Assembly: GCF_958298935.1 (NCBI RefSeq)
Contig: NC_084925.1
Coordinates: 13,885,001-13,949,000, forward strand
Source: Phragmites australis
Taxonomy: Eukaryota > Streptophyta > Magnoliopsida > Poales > Poaceae
Length of the DNA stretch: 64,000 nucleotides
Direction: 5' to 3'
Part shown: positions 10,008 through 20,638 of the stretch, in pieces
Numbering within the stretch: the stretch's first letter is position 1
Layout: every line of letters starts with the position of its first letter
Position numbers and translations under genes: made by a program
The notes under the pieces: generated by a model
Database searches by the model: none
Told to the model about the DNA's origin: nothing
Seen by the model: only the letters and a program-made list of their open reading frames with translations

Positions 10008-11493
10008 TGTGCGGATCGGTGATGTTTTAAGAGAGGTTGAATTAGAACACTTAAAATTAATTGGCTTTAAAAACTTTATAAGATAAATCTATATCAATTT
10101 TTATCTAAACATACTTTAGGTTCATCTAGTGTGTCTACTCTACCATTTAAAAAGGTTTATAACTTATAGCCAATTTTAGCAAGCTACTTTAGGAAGGTAA
10201 ATAAGTAAAGAAACATCAAGAAAGTAGAGAGAGTAAACTTGGCGGAAGAGATTTTTATTCTGTGATATCGATGGCATAAATATCATCTTTAGTTCACGTT
10301 AGAGAAGCCATCGAAGGCTATAGCTCTCGAATGGCACCTGGTCACGGTTATTGAATCATCTAGGCCTCAAGTAGTTTGAGCCATTAAAGTAAGATCTCAT
10401 TATAAGCATCTCTTCCGGTCTTTACTTCGGAGTTTTAGCCACCAAGACAAGGGATTTCACCTCTCCTTACAATCGTCTTACCACCGTTTCACACCAAGTC
10501 GGAGCGTCAATAAGTATGAGCTACTAAGGCTTATAGTGTCGGCGAGTCACCAAGACTCTAAGGTGCTGGTATATCACTAGATATAATGTAGGATCACTCA
10601 TTAATTCCCTCTCTAGTCAGCAACAACTCTTTGTAGGTTTATTAGCACTAATCATTTTCTTAATCTTATGCTTAATTATTTTGGATGATCATTTTTAGCA
10701 CTTTAGTAGCTTAAATGTCTTCTCAAGTGTCTATGAGCTTTTCTGAAACTCATCACACTCAAATGACCGAGTGGAGAGATATTTCTAGCCTCTAACCCAT
10801 GAACTAGTTATTGCCCCAATGGCTCAAACAGACTGGGCATTCACAGTAGTACAAACATCGGACAATCTGGTAGGTATAGCAGTAGAAATTAGCAGTTAGA
10901 ACTAGTTGTTAGACCCACACTCAAACTTATTGTGAACGCAGGATGTTCCGGTGTAATATTGAAATTTATCATCAGACTATTTGGTATGTATACTTAGTCA
11001 ATCAAGCCACATCTCACTGTGCATTTATCGGTGTGTACAATATTCTAATCATCGGATTATTCAGTGTGTACAACTCCTCTCTTTACTAAAAATCTTCTGA
11101 AAAATACTTCGGTGAAGCATTTGGTGTACACTCCTCTTTATCACCAGATCATTTGGTGTGTACTATTCCCCTGCTACGGAAATAAATCTTAAAAAAAATG
11201 CTTCAGCGTGTACATCTCAACACCAAATCATCCGGTATGTTTTTTAACTTTTTTTTAATCAAAACACTCTGGCGTGTATATTTGTATGAGTACTGGATCA
11301 TCTAGTGTGTTATCTTTTCTGAGTATCGGATCATTCGGTGAGTGTAATTTTTTCTGAACTCGTCCAATTCAAAAAAAAAATTGAGTTTTGTTTCAATGGT
11401 TTTTTCATGTATTGTATCTATGAGATCTACTAAAACATATACTCGATAAATACATTAGTCTCATTGATTATATTATTATTAATCATTAAAGCA
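10008..11493 (-). repeat. LTR-like remnant nested in the hAT element
   Basis: On the minus strand the block ends with CCTCTCTTAAAACATCACCGATCC and then CACA, the kind of ending seen in Sirevirus-like copia LTRs of grasses (compare CCCCCCTCTAGTCGTC then GATCCTACA at 32395-32416). It also carries repeated CGGATCATCCGGTG-like words, as the LTR at 30399 does. The left edge (TGTGCGG at 10008) is plausible; the right edge and a target duplication could not be fixed. It may be a solo LTR. Confidence 0.4.
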
Positions 11494-11900
11494 CATATAT
11501 GCTCTAAAAGAGCCATGTTTGCTATATTGATTGTAATGAAGAAATTCTACAAGCCGGTAAGGCCATGCCAATGGATTTCTTTTGTGATCCAGAATCTCTT
11601 CACGAAGGGATTTTTTTTTCTTTCAGCGCTCCAACAATTTTTCTTAACGGTTCCATTTACGAAGGGATTCTCTAGGTCATTCTCTCCAGAACAGGATTTT
11701 TTTCTTTCTTTTTATGAATCCCTTCGAAAGGATGCTGTTGGAGATGAGGAAAAATAAAAGGAATGGGAACGGAGAAGGGAATAAAAAAGTAACGAAATAA
11801 AGGGGAAATTGTTACAGATGGTCTAAGGCTTTTGAAGTTAATTATTTTGGTTATGGTTGATGAAATTAATACTTCATTAAAAAATAGATTTGTAGAACTC

Positions 11901-11980
11901 TATAGATGGTTCGCTAAATTTACAAATACTCTCTATAGATGGTTCGCTAAATTTACAAATACTCTCTATAGATGGTTCAT
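11901..11980 (+). repeat. 33-bp tandem repeat
   Basis: TATAGATGGTTC starts at 11901, 11934 and 11967, separated by identical CGCTAAATTTACAAATACTC stretches: two full units and the start of a third. Confidence 0.9.
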
Positions 11981-12193
11981 ATGATATTAAGTTAAATGAT
12001 TTAGTGTCTAAATTAAGATTATATAATTAACTTTGCGAGATAGAGTAATGTTTTCTATGAAGATTTTTAGTATATTAGAGAAACATATTAGTATCTAAAT
12101 ATTTCTATTGCTTATCGAATCATGTGTCTATGACGATAGTTGAGACACATGACGATAGTTGAAAGAAGTTTTTCAAAATAATTTGTGACTGTG

Positions 12194-12322
12194 GCATCAG
12201 TTCAAAGAAGTTTTCTTAAAATTAAAATTATTGAAAAACTATTTAAGATTCATAATGTCTCGGAAAAGATTATAGGGTCTAATAACTTTATGTATCGTGA
12301 AGAAATTATTAAATTAGATTGA
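12194..12322 (+). pseudogene. hAT transposase C-terminal (dimerisation domain) fragment
   Basis: Reading from 12194, the 42 codons before the stop include ASVQRSFLKIKIIEKLF and NVSEKIIGSNNF. These resemble the conserved hATC words ERSFSKLKLIK-LRSTM and ERLNGLAL, with many changes. No other transposase domain could be read upstream in the element. It is a decayed remnant and fits the hAT ends and target duplication of the surrounding element. Confidence 0.6.
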
Positions 12323-12546
12323 TGTTGATACTATTATTAATGCCGAAATTATTTAAGATGGCTCTAGAAAGTGTTTTAGATAAGCGTTATTTTTTATATA
12401 TTTTAAGTGTTTATCAAAAATAATTTTTTAATACATCGAATATTATTTTTACAATTTATATATTATTTTTATGTTTTATTTTAATGGACTCTATTTTTAG
12501 TTTTGTGTGGAGCCACTAAAATCTTAGGATCGATCCTGATTGGCTT

Positions 12547-12888
12547 TGGTGTGTTCTATCATATTATTTGTTTGAATTGATTGCTGAAGCAGTTCTCATA
12601 TCATATCACAAAACGTTATGATTTTTTTTTTTTTTATGGTTTCAGTGGGATGATTCTTTGTGCCTTTTAAATGTTCGCATGTCTATGTGGCAATAATGTT
12701 TATCATAAATAACGCCACTTGGTTGCTGACTTGTGGATGCTTTTTGTCCGGTAAGTTGCACCTAGAATCTGCCAGAAAAGAGGGCGGTGGGCATCTGGGA
12801 GAAAAACACCGATGGACCTCTTATTCACGGTATAGAGAATTCTGAAATTACGTCATAAGCCCCCAGGCATGCTCTCGTTTAGAAATAT
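12547..12888. other. no gene; possible splice acceptor
   Basis: Flank of the hAT element. A run of 14 T residues and TTTCAG at about 12618-12646 looks like a splice acceptor; a 61-codon open frame from 12660 has no recognisable content. Confidence 0.35.
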
Positions 12889-13142
12889 TTTCTCTGTTTA
12901 TAAATATTTGTTATTTTTGATTTTTTTTTGTTATCTTTAACTTGCAACTTTAAATATTATTTTTTAATAGAATATAGTTGTAATATCTAATAAAAATGTA
13001 ATATTATAAAAATATTTTTAAGATAAATTTACACGTGAGATTTTTATGTTTTCAAACTAAATATTTTTTGAAAGGATGGTTAAAATTTTAAAAGTTTGAT
13101 CAGATTTTAGTTAAAATGATAAATATTTATGATAGGAGGGAG
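12889..13142. mobile_element. probable Stowaway-like MITE
   Basis: AT-rich block opening TCTCTGTTTATAAATATTTG and closing with AAATATTTATGATAGGAGGG then AGTA, an imperfect inverted repeat of the CTCCCTCC type used by Stowaway elements. The 5' end is degenerate, so the left boundary is uncertain. Confidence 0.45.
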
Positions 13143-13145
13143 TAG

Positions 13146-13386
13146 TAGACGTATTTTTTTCGACTTAGTCTTCGAAGTTGAATTTTAATTAAGATTTTCT
13201 CACAAAATATATTATTTATAACTATAAAACCTATGTAATGTGAAATTATTCTGAATTATGAATTTAGTTGTATAAATTTTGTACACTATATATTTTTATA
13301 ATTTAGTTAAATGGTACTCAAAGTATACCAAGTTTAATTTTTTTAAAATAAACTATATCTATTATTTTTAAATGGAGAGAGTAGTA
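13146..13386. mobile_element. Stowaway-like MITE, copy 1 of a local family
   Basis: Shares internal words with the MITE at 13820-14072 in the same order (TTTTCTCACAAAATATAT, then AACTATAAAACCTA/TAGCTATAAAACTA, then ATGAATTTAGTTGTATAA/ATGAATCTAGTTATATAA). It ends AAATGGAGAGAGTAGTA. The 5' inverted repeat is poorly preserved. Confidence 0.5.
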
Positions 13387-13819
13387 TTTGAAGATATGAC
13401 CAGCAATATGTTACATTACGTTCCTGCCACATAGATGTTATTATCTCGGTTTCGTAATGTTTGTTCACGCCCACCATTACGTACAAACTATGAAATCAAA
13501 TGAAAAAATACAATGAGATGATCATGCTATCCATAATCAATACAACGATGAGAGAAAGTAACTCATCAACATTGGAGTAAATGCATGTATGTACTCAAGG
13601 GCATAACAGGAAAATAGACTATAAAATATCCTTGGTTACCGCAATGGATAAACAATTTGAGGCAGATACTTCCGAGATTATGAACAAATATTACAAAACG
13701 GAGGGAGTAAGGGTTAACTCGTATAATGCTGAAACCACTCTATATGCAAATAGAGCAACCAAATCCTTTTTTTTTCTTTGAGGGAGAGTCTGAAAGTTTG
13801 GGGCTCATTTTAGAAACTA

Positions 13820-14072
13820 CTCTCTCCGTTAAAAATACAAGATAAATTTTATTATAGTCTGATTTTTAAAATTAGACTTTAAATATTGTTTTCTCACAAA
13901 ATATATCATTTGTAGCTATAAAACTAATAGTATAAAAGTATTTTAAAATATGAATCTAGTTATATAACTTTTATGTATTAGCATATTTATAATTTGATTA
14001 ATCGTTGATCAAAATATATAAAGTTTGGCTTTTCAAAAATAAAATACATCATGCATTTTTGAACGGAGCGAA
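13820..14072. mobile_element. Stowaway MITE, copy 2
   Basis: 253 bp with ends CTCTCTCCGTT and, reverse-complemented, TTCGCTCCGTT, flanked by TA on both sides (13818-13819 and 14073-14074), the Tc1/mariner-type target of Stowaway elements. It carries no coding sequence and would rely on a transposase from elsewhere. A further Stowaway-type end (AAAACGGAGGGAGTA) stands alone at about 13695-13709. Confidence 0.75.
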
Positions 14073-14186
14073 TACAATTCAAACAAGATCATGGTGATTA
14101 AAAAGAAAAAAAATTAGGCTTCAAATACAAGATCGATTTTAAATGGTGTCGACATATCGATGGTGAAAATACCGCTTGAAAAAAAT

Positions 14187-15103
14187 AGGGAAAATTAAAT
14201 ACCATCACAAAAGAGCTCTTATTGTTAAATACCATTGCAAAGTTATCGAGTTGCTAAATATCATCGCAAATGCGAAGAACTCTGAAAAATACATCGTCGT
14301 TGCATTTGCGACGTTAAAACGCTATGAACAGTACTCAACGGCTCCAATTTCTCTCTATTCAAAATAGTGGTTCTTTGTTGCTCTAAAAATCTTAGATCTT
14401 TTTGTACATGTTCTATAATTTATATGTAACTCATTTTAATTAGATTCATCCAAAAAGCCTGTGTAGAATTTAAACTAAAATTCTCAAAAAAAACTATTTT
14501 TATAACTTCAAACAATTATTAGAGCATCAAATAAATTAAACAAATATGAGAAAATTCACTAATATTTTTATTATGTGATGGAATAATTTCTAAAATTATT
14601 TTTAGCCTTAGGTTATATGGTGAAAATCAAATTGAACTAAAAGAAGAATATCATGTGAAATGATAAAAATGCATAAAATAGAGCATTATAAAGGAACTTA
14701 CTTTTTCACCATATAACCTAAGTTTGGAAATAATTTTAGAAATTATTTCATCACATAATAAGAATATTAGTGAATTGTCTTAGATTTTTGGGAATTTATT
14801 TGAGGCTTTAATAATTCTTAGAAGTTATAAAAGTAGCCTTTTTTAGAATTTGCACATGGATTATAAAATATGTACAAAAAGGTCTAAGATTTTTTAAGCA
14901 AAAGAAGATCACTATTTTGAATAGAGGGATAGAGGGAAATTGGAGTTGTCGAGTACTATTCACAACGTTTTAACGTCGCAAATGCAACGACGATGGCATT
15001 TTCTTGAGTTCTTCGCGTTTCAATGGTATTTAGCAACTCAATAACTTTGCGATGGTATTTAGCAACCAGAGCTCTTTTGTTATGGTATTTTCATAATTTT
15101 CTA
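14187..15103. mobile_element. foldback element with very long inverted arms
   Basis: The arms (about 14187-14628 and 14703-15103) are imperfect reverse complements over some 400-440 bases, leaving a loop of about 75 bases. Matching words include TAAATACCAT, AAAGAGCTC, GCATTTGCGACGTTAAAACG, CTATTCAAAATAGTG and TTAGGTTATATGGTGAAAA. The outer ends read roughly TAGGGAAAATTA and TTAGAAAATTA. Flanking A-rich heptamers (AAAAAAT) may be a target duplication but are low in complexity. There is no transposase. Transcription across it would give a long hairpin. Confidence 0.8.
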
Positions 15104-16469
15104 AAAAATAACATATATAAAAGTGAACATGTCATTCCAATTATTGATTTAGGTTTCTTAGGTTGAACCAAAAAATTGAATTGTTGAGTTAAGATAATAA
15201 GGCATAAAATCACAATTCTATACAACATAATTAATTGTAGAAACAAAGAAAAGAAATGAAAACAGATTGGAAAACTATCAACAACCTCCACTCATTTCAT
15301 GCATACCATTAGTATGCGGCCCATTGTGCACTCGATGTAGACTCTTCCGATCCACTATACCTTTCCTCGCTATCCTGAGTTTAAAATCCTAGTGAGACGA
15401 ATATCTAGACGCTACTGTTTGCCAAGAACCTAGTTGAATCGCCCCTATCCACTTCCCCTCCAATCTGTTTCCTAAGTGTGTCCATGTGCATAGACCATAG
15501 AAATCGTGGCGCTATGCTGTGCCTCAAAGTTTCACTCCTCACCGACGTTGATGAAGAGATGCGACTGTCCCCAAGCACCTAGGTTAATCGCCTTTTGCCG
15601 CTTTAGTAATAAAAAACTTTCTTGGGTTGAATTTTGTCCTAATTGAGACACATCTTTATTTATAATTTCATCAACCTAGTAGAGGGTTCATCTTTCTCTA
15701 TCTCAATCATGACCAAGATTCAGCCCAAGGAAACTTAATTGGCTAAAACGCACCACGGAGGCGATTCACCTAGGTGCTTCGTGAGGGTCAGACTCTGGCA
15801 CTTCATCAACTTAGGTGAGGGCCAAACAACGTGAAGCCTAGAGAGACAAAATTGAGCCAAGGGTTTCTAGAGCGCACGCACGTAGATACACTTAGGAGAA
15901 GTAGAAGAGGGGAAGGGGTGGAGGTGATTCACCTGAGTGTTTGATGGACAATTGCCTCTAGCTCTTCGTCTGCTTTGGATTTTAATCTTCATAGAGGGAG
16001 GAAAGGGAGAGTGGGCGGTAAGAGGTTATATTGTTAGGGTTTTCATCCGGCACTGTCACCAGAACGGGCTGCACCATGGCTTGAAGCGAGAAGAGGTTGC
16101 TGATGTTTGTCTGGCTTTAAGAACATTTTGTTTCTTTTTTATTTCTATTATTTTCTAATATTTATAATTTAGTCACTTTTATATAGAATTATAATTTATG
16201 CCTTTTATATTCACCCAACAATTTTAAAGGTTTAATCAACAATATGTGAAACATAAATCAATAATTTGAAATGTCATTCTAAAACTTTATATGTAACATG
16301 TTCACTGGTTACGCATATGGGCTCGACATGGCGTCAAGTCAAGAGAGGCAACCGCTGGGGAGCTCCATTCCGACTAGAAGAATGGTACAATGAGAGAGTA
16401 ACATTGTAATGGGGGAGTAGAAAGCAAGTGCCAGAATATTGTGGAAAGCTTTTAGTATAGATAGGATAC
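15104..16469. other. intergenic, no gene recognised
   Basis: Contains a short inverted pair (CAAGCACCTAGGTTAATCGCC near 15573 and GGCGATTCACCTAGGTGCTT near 15762) and possible transposon debris. Open frames are below 75 codons and unrecognised. Confidence 0.4.
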
Positions 16470-17060
16470 GCCTTCATTGCATGCATTCTTCATGTTTGCT
16501 TGTGCTTCATTTCCCTGGTGTAAATGTAATGGCGCATGAATGAGGGCAGCTAATGTGACGATCGCGGTGTTGCGTCACTTTGGTTGGAACGCACTACGAG
16601 TGCTGTGCCACTCATGTGCACCCCAACCAAAGCGGAGTGCATCTGGGGGCGGAGCTGGGGCGAAGCTGGGCTGGCCAAGATAACTAAGGTAGTGTTTGGT
16701 TCGTGGGATGGGATGGGACGGAGCGGTTCCATCCCGTTTTTGAGCTGTTTGGTTGGAGTTCAGTGGGATGGGATGGTTCTGAATCAGAGAATATTCTTCA
16801 AAGATTCGGGACGGATCCGTTCCGAAAAAAAAGCTGAACGCAGCCATCCCACTTGGGACGGGTCACTGACAGTGGGCCCGAAATCTAAAATGGACTCGTT
16901 ACATCCCACCCACCAAACAAACATCTGATTCCGGACCATCCCATTCTATCCCTAAATACATGAATGGAATCATCCTATCCCACCTCGCTCTCCAACCAAA
17001 CACTACCTAAGGCAGCATCGAAGAAAAGAAAAGGAAATGGGCTGGGCCTGGTAAAAAAAG
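16470..17060 (+). repeat. segment duplicated at 33170-33390, here carrying a MITE
   Basis: Shared words in order: TGCATGCAT, TGTGCTT/TGCGCTTT, GGTGTAAATGTAATGGCGCATGAATGAGG, GTTGCGTC, and then GGGCCTGGTAAAAAA with GGAAATAGG. The second copy at 33170-33390 lacks the Tourist MITE present here at 16688-17007. Confidence 0.7.
16688..17007. mobile_element. Tourist-like (PIF/Harbinger) MITE
   Basis: 320 bp with perfect 14-bp inverted ends GGTAGTGTTTGGTT, flanked by TAA on each side (16685-16687, 17008-17010), the PIF/Harbinger target. Inner subterminal GGGATGGGATGG and CCATCCCA blocks are also inverted. It has no coding sequence. The open frames crossing it are chance. Confidence 0.9.
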
Positions 17061-18354
17061 GAAATAGGTGAGTTCATTCTTTGTACCTGTTGCTATTGAT
17101 AAATAATAAACCCCACCTTTCCTAAAAACAGATGGAACTGGAGCTGAGAAATGACCACACATTCAGATGATATACAAAGATGCATCAACACTCTATATTT
17201 ATGTCACTTTTCTACCATCAAAGTTCTTCTAATCTTTTGCAAAAGAAAAAAAGGCAGTGTTCCTTGGATGGAGTCTTTTGCTAAGCAGCAGGGAGGGTAC
17301 AATTTTTTTTCTAAAAGAAGTACCTGTAATTTTGGCCACCATTTTCCACTTAAGTAATATTTCCATGTTTCAATTTTTCTTCCATTAATATTATCATCGT
17401 CACACCCCCTTCGGTAACCACCGCAAAAGACTAATTTGCCCGTACTCTCATATCGGAGCGAATTCTCCCTCTGTGGATTTCTGTTCCCCCAACACATATT
17501 GCATTCCAAGCCATATTAAGATGGGGATGTTGAGCGTGGCTGCTGGGCTTTAAGCCAGCACAGGGAGGAGGCATGCGTCCAAGCGGTAGGGTGACTTGTG
17601 TTTTGCACAACTTGCCAAGGAAATAGGAGGGACAGCGAGGAGGAGGGGAGATTGCCAGCCTCTTGTGGCCTGCCTCTTGTCACGGAAGAGAAAGGAGGGG
17701 AGGGCGCTCGTTTCTCCTGTTTTTTTTTTCCTTGCGTTTTGTCATTTTTGTCTTGTTTTCATAGTTAGAGATTAGTTCAAACACATTTATCGGACGCAAC
17801 TAAATTCTAACTGTGCATGCTATAGTAGTTTAAGCATACACACCCATATTTAGCATAATTTAATCTGAACGCTACTGATCATTTCTTTTTTGGGATATTT
17901 AATCCATTTTTGGTCTGAGCTCTAAACACATTGTTTACAGATCCTACTTTAATATGGGGGCAAAAACCAAACAAAAAAAAAAGAGAAGATCCATATGTAT
18001 TTTTCCCTATCCAGCCAATTAGATAAGTATTTTTTGTTAAAAGTTGTAAGCAAACTAGAATAGACTCAGAAGCAAGTTGAAACAAATATGCAAGCAAATT
18101 ATATGAACTCGGAGATCATAAAAAGCAAATAAAAGAGATTTGTTTCGGTTAAAACAATAGAGCTTATGTTTAAGATTGAAAAAAAAGCCAAAATCAACGC
18201 AAGATTTGCACCTAGATAGTTGATTATGAGAAGCACAATTAGGATGACTCCAAACAAAGTGGAAAAACAATTTGATATATTTCGTTTGTCAAATTTGTAG
18301 TAGAGTATAATAAATTTGGTAGAAATATAAACAAACTTAAAAAAGAAATTTGAT
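17061..18354. other. intergenic, no gene recognised
   Basis: AT-rich with poly-A and poly-T runs, and a GC-rich patch at 17520-17720. Open frames are at most about 100 codons and show no family motif. Confidence 0.4.
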
Positions 18355-19059
18355 TTATTTTCTTAGCAAGTATGAAGTGGTATATAGGCAAATTGATACA
18401 AAATGCAAAAGGCAAATCAATGATGAACTGTCGTTTTTGTCAGCTAGATCTACGGCCGTTCCTTGGTGTGCATCTAGATGAAGCATCACATTAGTAACAA
18501 GAGGAATTACGAATACAAGCACATTACAGTGCATGTTGGGGTCCTTGATGATGACGGTGGTCTCTTGCAAGAAGGTGTCCTGGAGGACGAGGTCCTCCTT
18601 CTTGGCCTCACCGACAGACGCTGCCCTATTGTCCTCCTTGGCCTCACTGGCGGATGTTGCCCCACTGCCCCAGGGCATACGGTGGAGGTGGAGGGGTGGC
18701 TTCCACCTTGTTTGGAGCGGGTCGGAGTAGGTGATGCCCTTAGTGGAGCAACGACGGGGGCGAAGGGCTGGGCGGGGAGCAGTAGAGGAGGGGGAGCCAG
18801 AAGAGGGAGGGAGGAGGAGGGGGTGGCGGTGTTGGAGGATGGCATGGGCTTGGAGAAGTGGAGCAGGCGGAGGCACTTGGCCCCTGGCAGCGGCCATGGG
18901 AGAGGCGAGGGTTGGAGTTAGGGCTTGAAGGTGACGGTGGATTTGGGGAATGGAAAGGTGGCGGTCGAGGCACTGTTCTCTTTCAAAGAAGAAGAGAAAC
19001 GTTGATGAGCGATTGCGATCAGACACGGTGTGTGGGTGTAACGACAAAAGAATGCTCAC
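18355..19059 (-). other. unidentified open frame of 234 codons
   Basis: On the minus strand, GC-rich in its first part and AT-rich at the end. An internal ATG near 18900 begins MAAARGQVPPPAPLLQAH, which is rich in Ala, Pro, Ser and Arg, like a transit-peptide exon or translated 5' UTR. I recognise no domain. The opposite strand is also open, so composition alone may explain the length. It could be the first exon of a lost gene or a captured fragment. Confidence 0.25.
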
Positions 19060-19344
19060 TTAAAATTTAGTCTTTACCAATAAGTTTTGTTAGGTCTTTT
19101 TCATTACTCAGTAGACTAAGGAGATCTCTAGGCAATTACTATTTCATGTTATGGAAAATAATCTTTTGAATATCACTACACTAGCCCCATCGGGGCAATT
19201 AACTTTTCACCATCGCAAAGATTGCCACACTCTCAAATATCATCCTAATCGCTGACTTCACTAATTTGCCACCAGAGTTCGCTGGATTGTTGATACTTTG
19301 CTATTTTTGGCTGATGTAGAGGTATCTTAGAGGAATATTCATTC

Positions 19345-20040
19345 CTGTGACGTGGCGATGAGGGCGAAATGTCTTTTTATGCCACTCTTCATCTTGATGT
19401 GCTTCTCTGCGTTGATGTGTGTCGTCCCATGGCTAGCCCCAGGCCGCTGGTACGTGACCAGCAGCGCCATGCTACGGCTCGTGTAGGCACGGAACGGTCG
19501 GCCGGAGCCAGCGAACCCCTCGAGCAGGTGCAGGTACACGCCTCCAGGTCGTGGCAGCACGCCGGGCCCGCGTCGGGTCGCAGGCATGGCGAGTCGTAGC
19601 TGTCCAGCCTCAGCTCCGCGCTCGCGTGCAAGTACCCTTCCCAGCGATATGATCGACGCCGGCACGTGCGTCACCGCGTCGCCCGCGTTCACCACGCGCA
19701 GCACGTTGACGCCGCGCTGGCGCTGCAGCTAGCCGATCCACGAACGTGCAGTGACCGGTCTTCGTGCCACCGAAGGAGATCACGGAGATGGGCGGCGGCC
19801 GATGATCCTTGTTGGCGGCGAGGCACGCGCTGAGCTCGGCGGTGGCGAGGAGGGCAAGAGACGCGCCAAGGTTGTGGCCGACCACCGTGATGCTGAGCTT
19901 CTCACCCTTGTACACCTCCAAGAGACGATTCACCTCCTCCACTACGGCGTCCGGGAGGCTGGGCACGTGGTCACCGGCCGTCTTGTACAGGCTCAGGAAC
20001 CCCTTGTTACTAGTGGATTCAGGGTGCTGCTACACTCCTA
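19345..20040 (-). pseudogene. class 3 lipase (phospholipase A1-II type) 3' fragment, frameshifted
   Basis: The minus-strand frames read NKGFLSLYKTAGDHVPSLPD, VEEVNRLLEVYKGEKLSI, then TVVGHNLGASLALLATAELS and PISVISFGGTKTG. After a frameshift come LRVVNAGDAVTHVPA and, in other frames, AELRLD-DSPCLRPDAGPACCHDLEA and LHLLEGFAGSGRPFRAY. These match the C-terminal half of plant phospholipase A1-II. The lipase box GxSxG is GHNLG here: the catalytic serine codon is AAC (19871-19873). The N-terminal half is missing and there are at least two frameshifts. The coding-like GC-rich patch is isolated in AT-rich DNA, which fits a dead duplicate or captured fragment. Confidence 0.8.
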
Positions 20041-20049
20041 AAGAAACCT

Positions 20050-20638
20050 GCATGCATGCACTGGAGGCTGGCTGTTGCTGCTAGGCGGCGAATCAATACT
20101 TTGCAATTTTATGAACCACCATCCCATGTGATTTCAAGCTTCCTATCCTGAGTTGTACTTGGGTTATAACAAAGTTATGCATATAGCAGTACTCAGAGGG
20201 AAGGAAGCTATATTTACATTTTCAACAGAATACCATTGAATACAAGCAGTAACAATATGAAAATGAAATTTTCAACAAAATACCATTGCATGAATAATAT
20301 AATAGGTACGGTACGCTAATGTGTTTAATGTTAAAGGAGAATATCCCAACAAGAACAAGTTCAGAATCTCATTGTCAAAGCAAGCAACTATTACCTGGTT
20401 CAGTAGGTCATTTAGATTGACCAGCTTGCTAAACAAAGTCATGAATAGCTTCCATACATAGATGAAATGAACCTGCCCAAAAAACTTCCAGAATATTTTT
20501 TTCTTACAAACATAACAGAATTGCAAATATATTATGACTTTACCAGAAGCTCGCATCTAATCCTGAAGGCATATTAGGGCTTCCACTGTCTCGGGAGTTA
20601 ATCGGCTTCGAAAATCAGATATCACCCTCCCTCCGGTC
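20050..20638. other. intergenic; partial Stowaway-type end
   Basis: No gene recognised. CTCCCTCCGGTCCTAAATACTG at 20626-20647 looks like one end of a Stowaway MITE without a visible partner. Confidence 0.35.

Larger units (their letters stand above)
9728..12538. mobile_element. hAT-superfamily DNA transposon, decayed, with an 8-bp target duplication
   Basis: The ends are CAGGGCCAGCCCTGG (9728) and, reverse-complemented from 12538, CAGGATCGATCCTAAG. They agree at 8 of the first 15 places and every mismatch is a transition. Each end is also nearly palindromic. The element is flanked by perfect 8-bp copies of ATTGGCTT (9720-9727 and 12539-12546), the target size of hAT elements. Inside, near the right end, a plus-strand stretch resembles the hAT C-terminal dimerisation domain (12194-12322). 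An LTR-like block (about 10008-11493) lies within it, so part of the 2811 bp is a later insertion. Confidence 0.85.

Noticed and set aside
16575..16928. Open frames on both strands over 114 codons
   Set aside because: They cross the Tourist MITE and are explained by its palindromic GC-rich sequence.
18478..18921. Gly- and Glu-rich open frame on the plus strand
   Set aside because: Antisense of the unidentified minus-strand frame; low-complexity composition and no conserved words.
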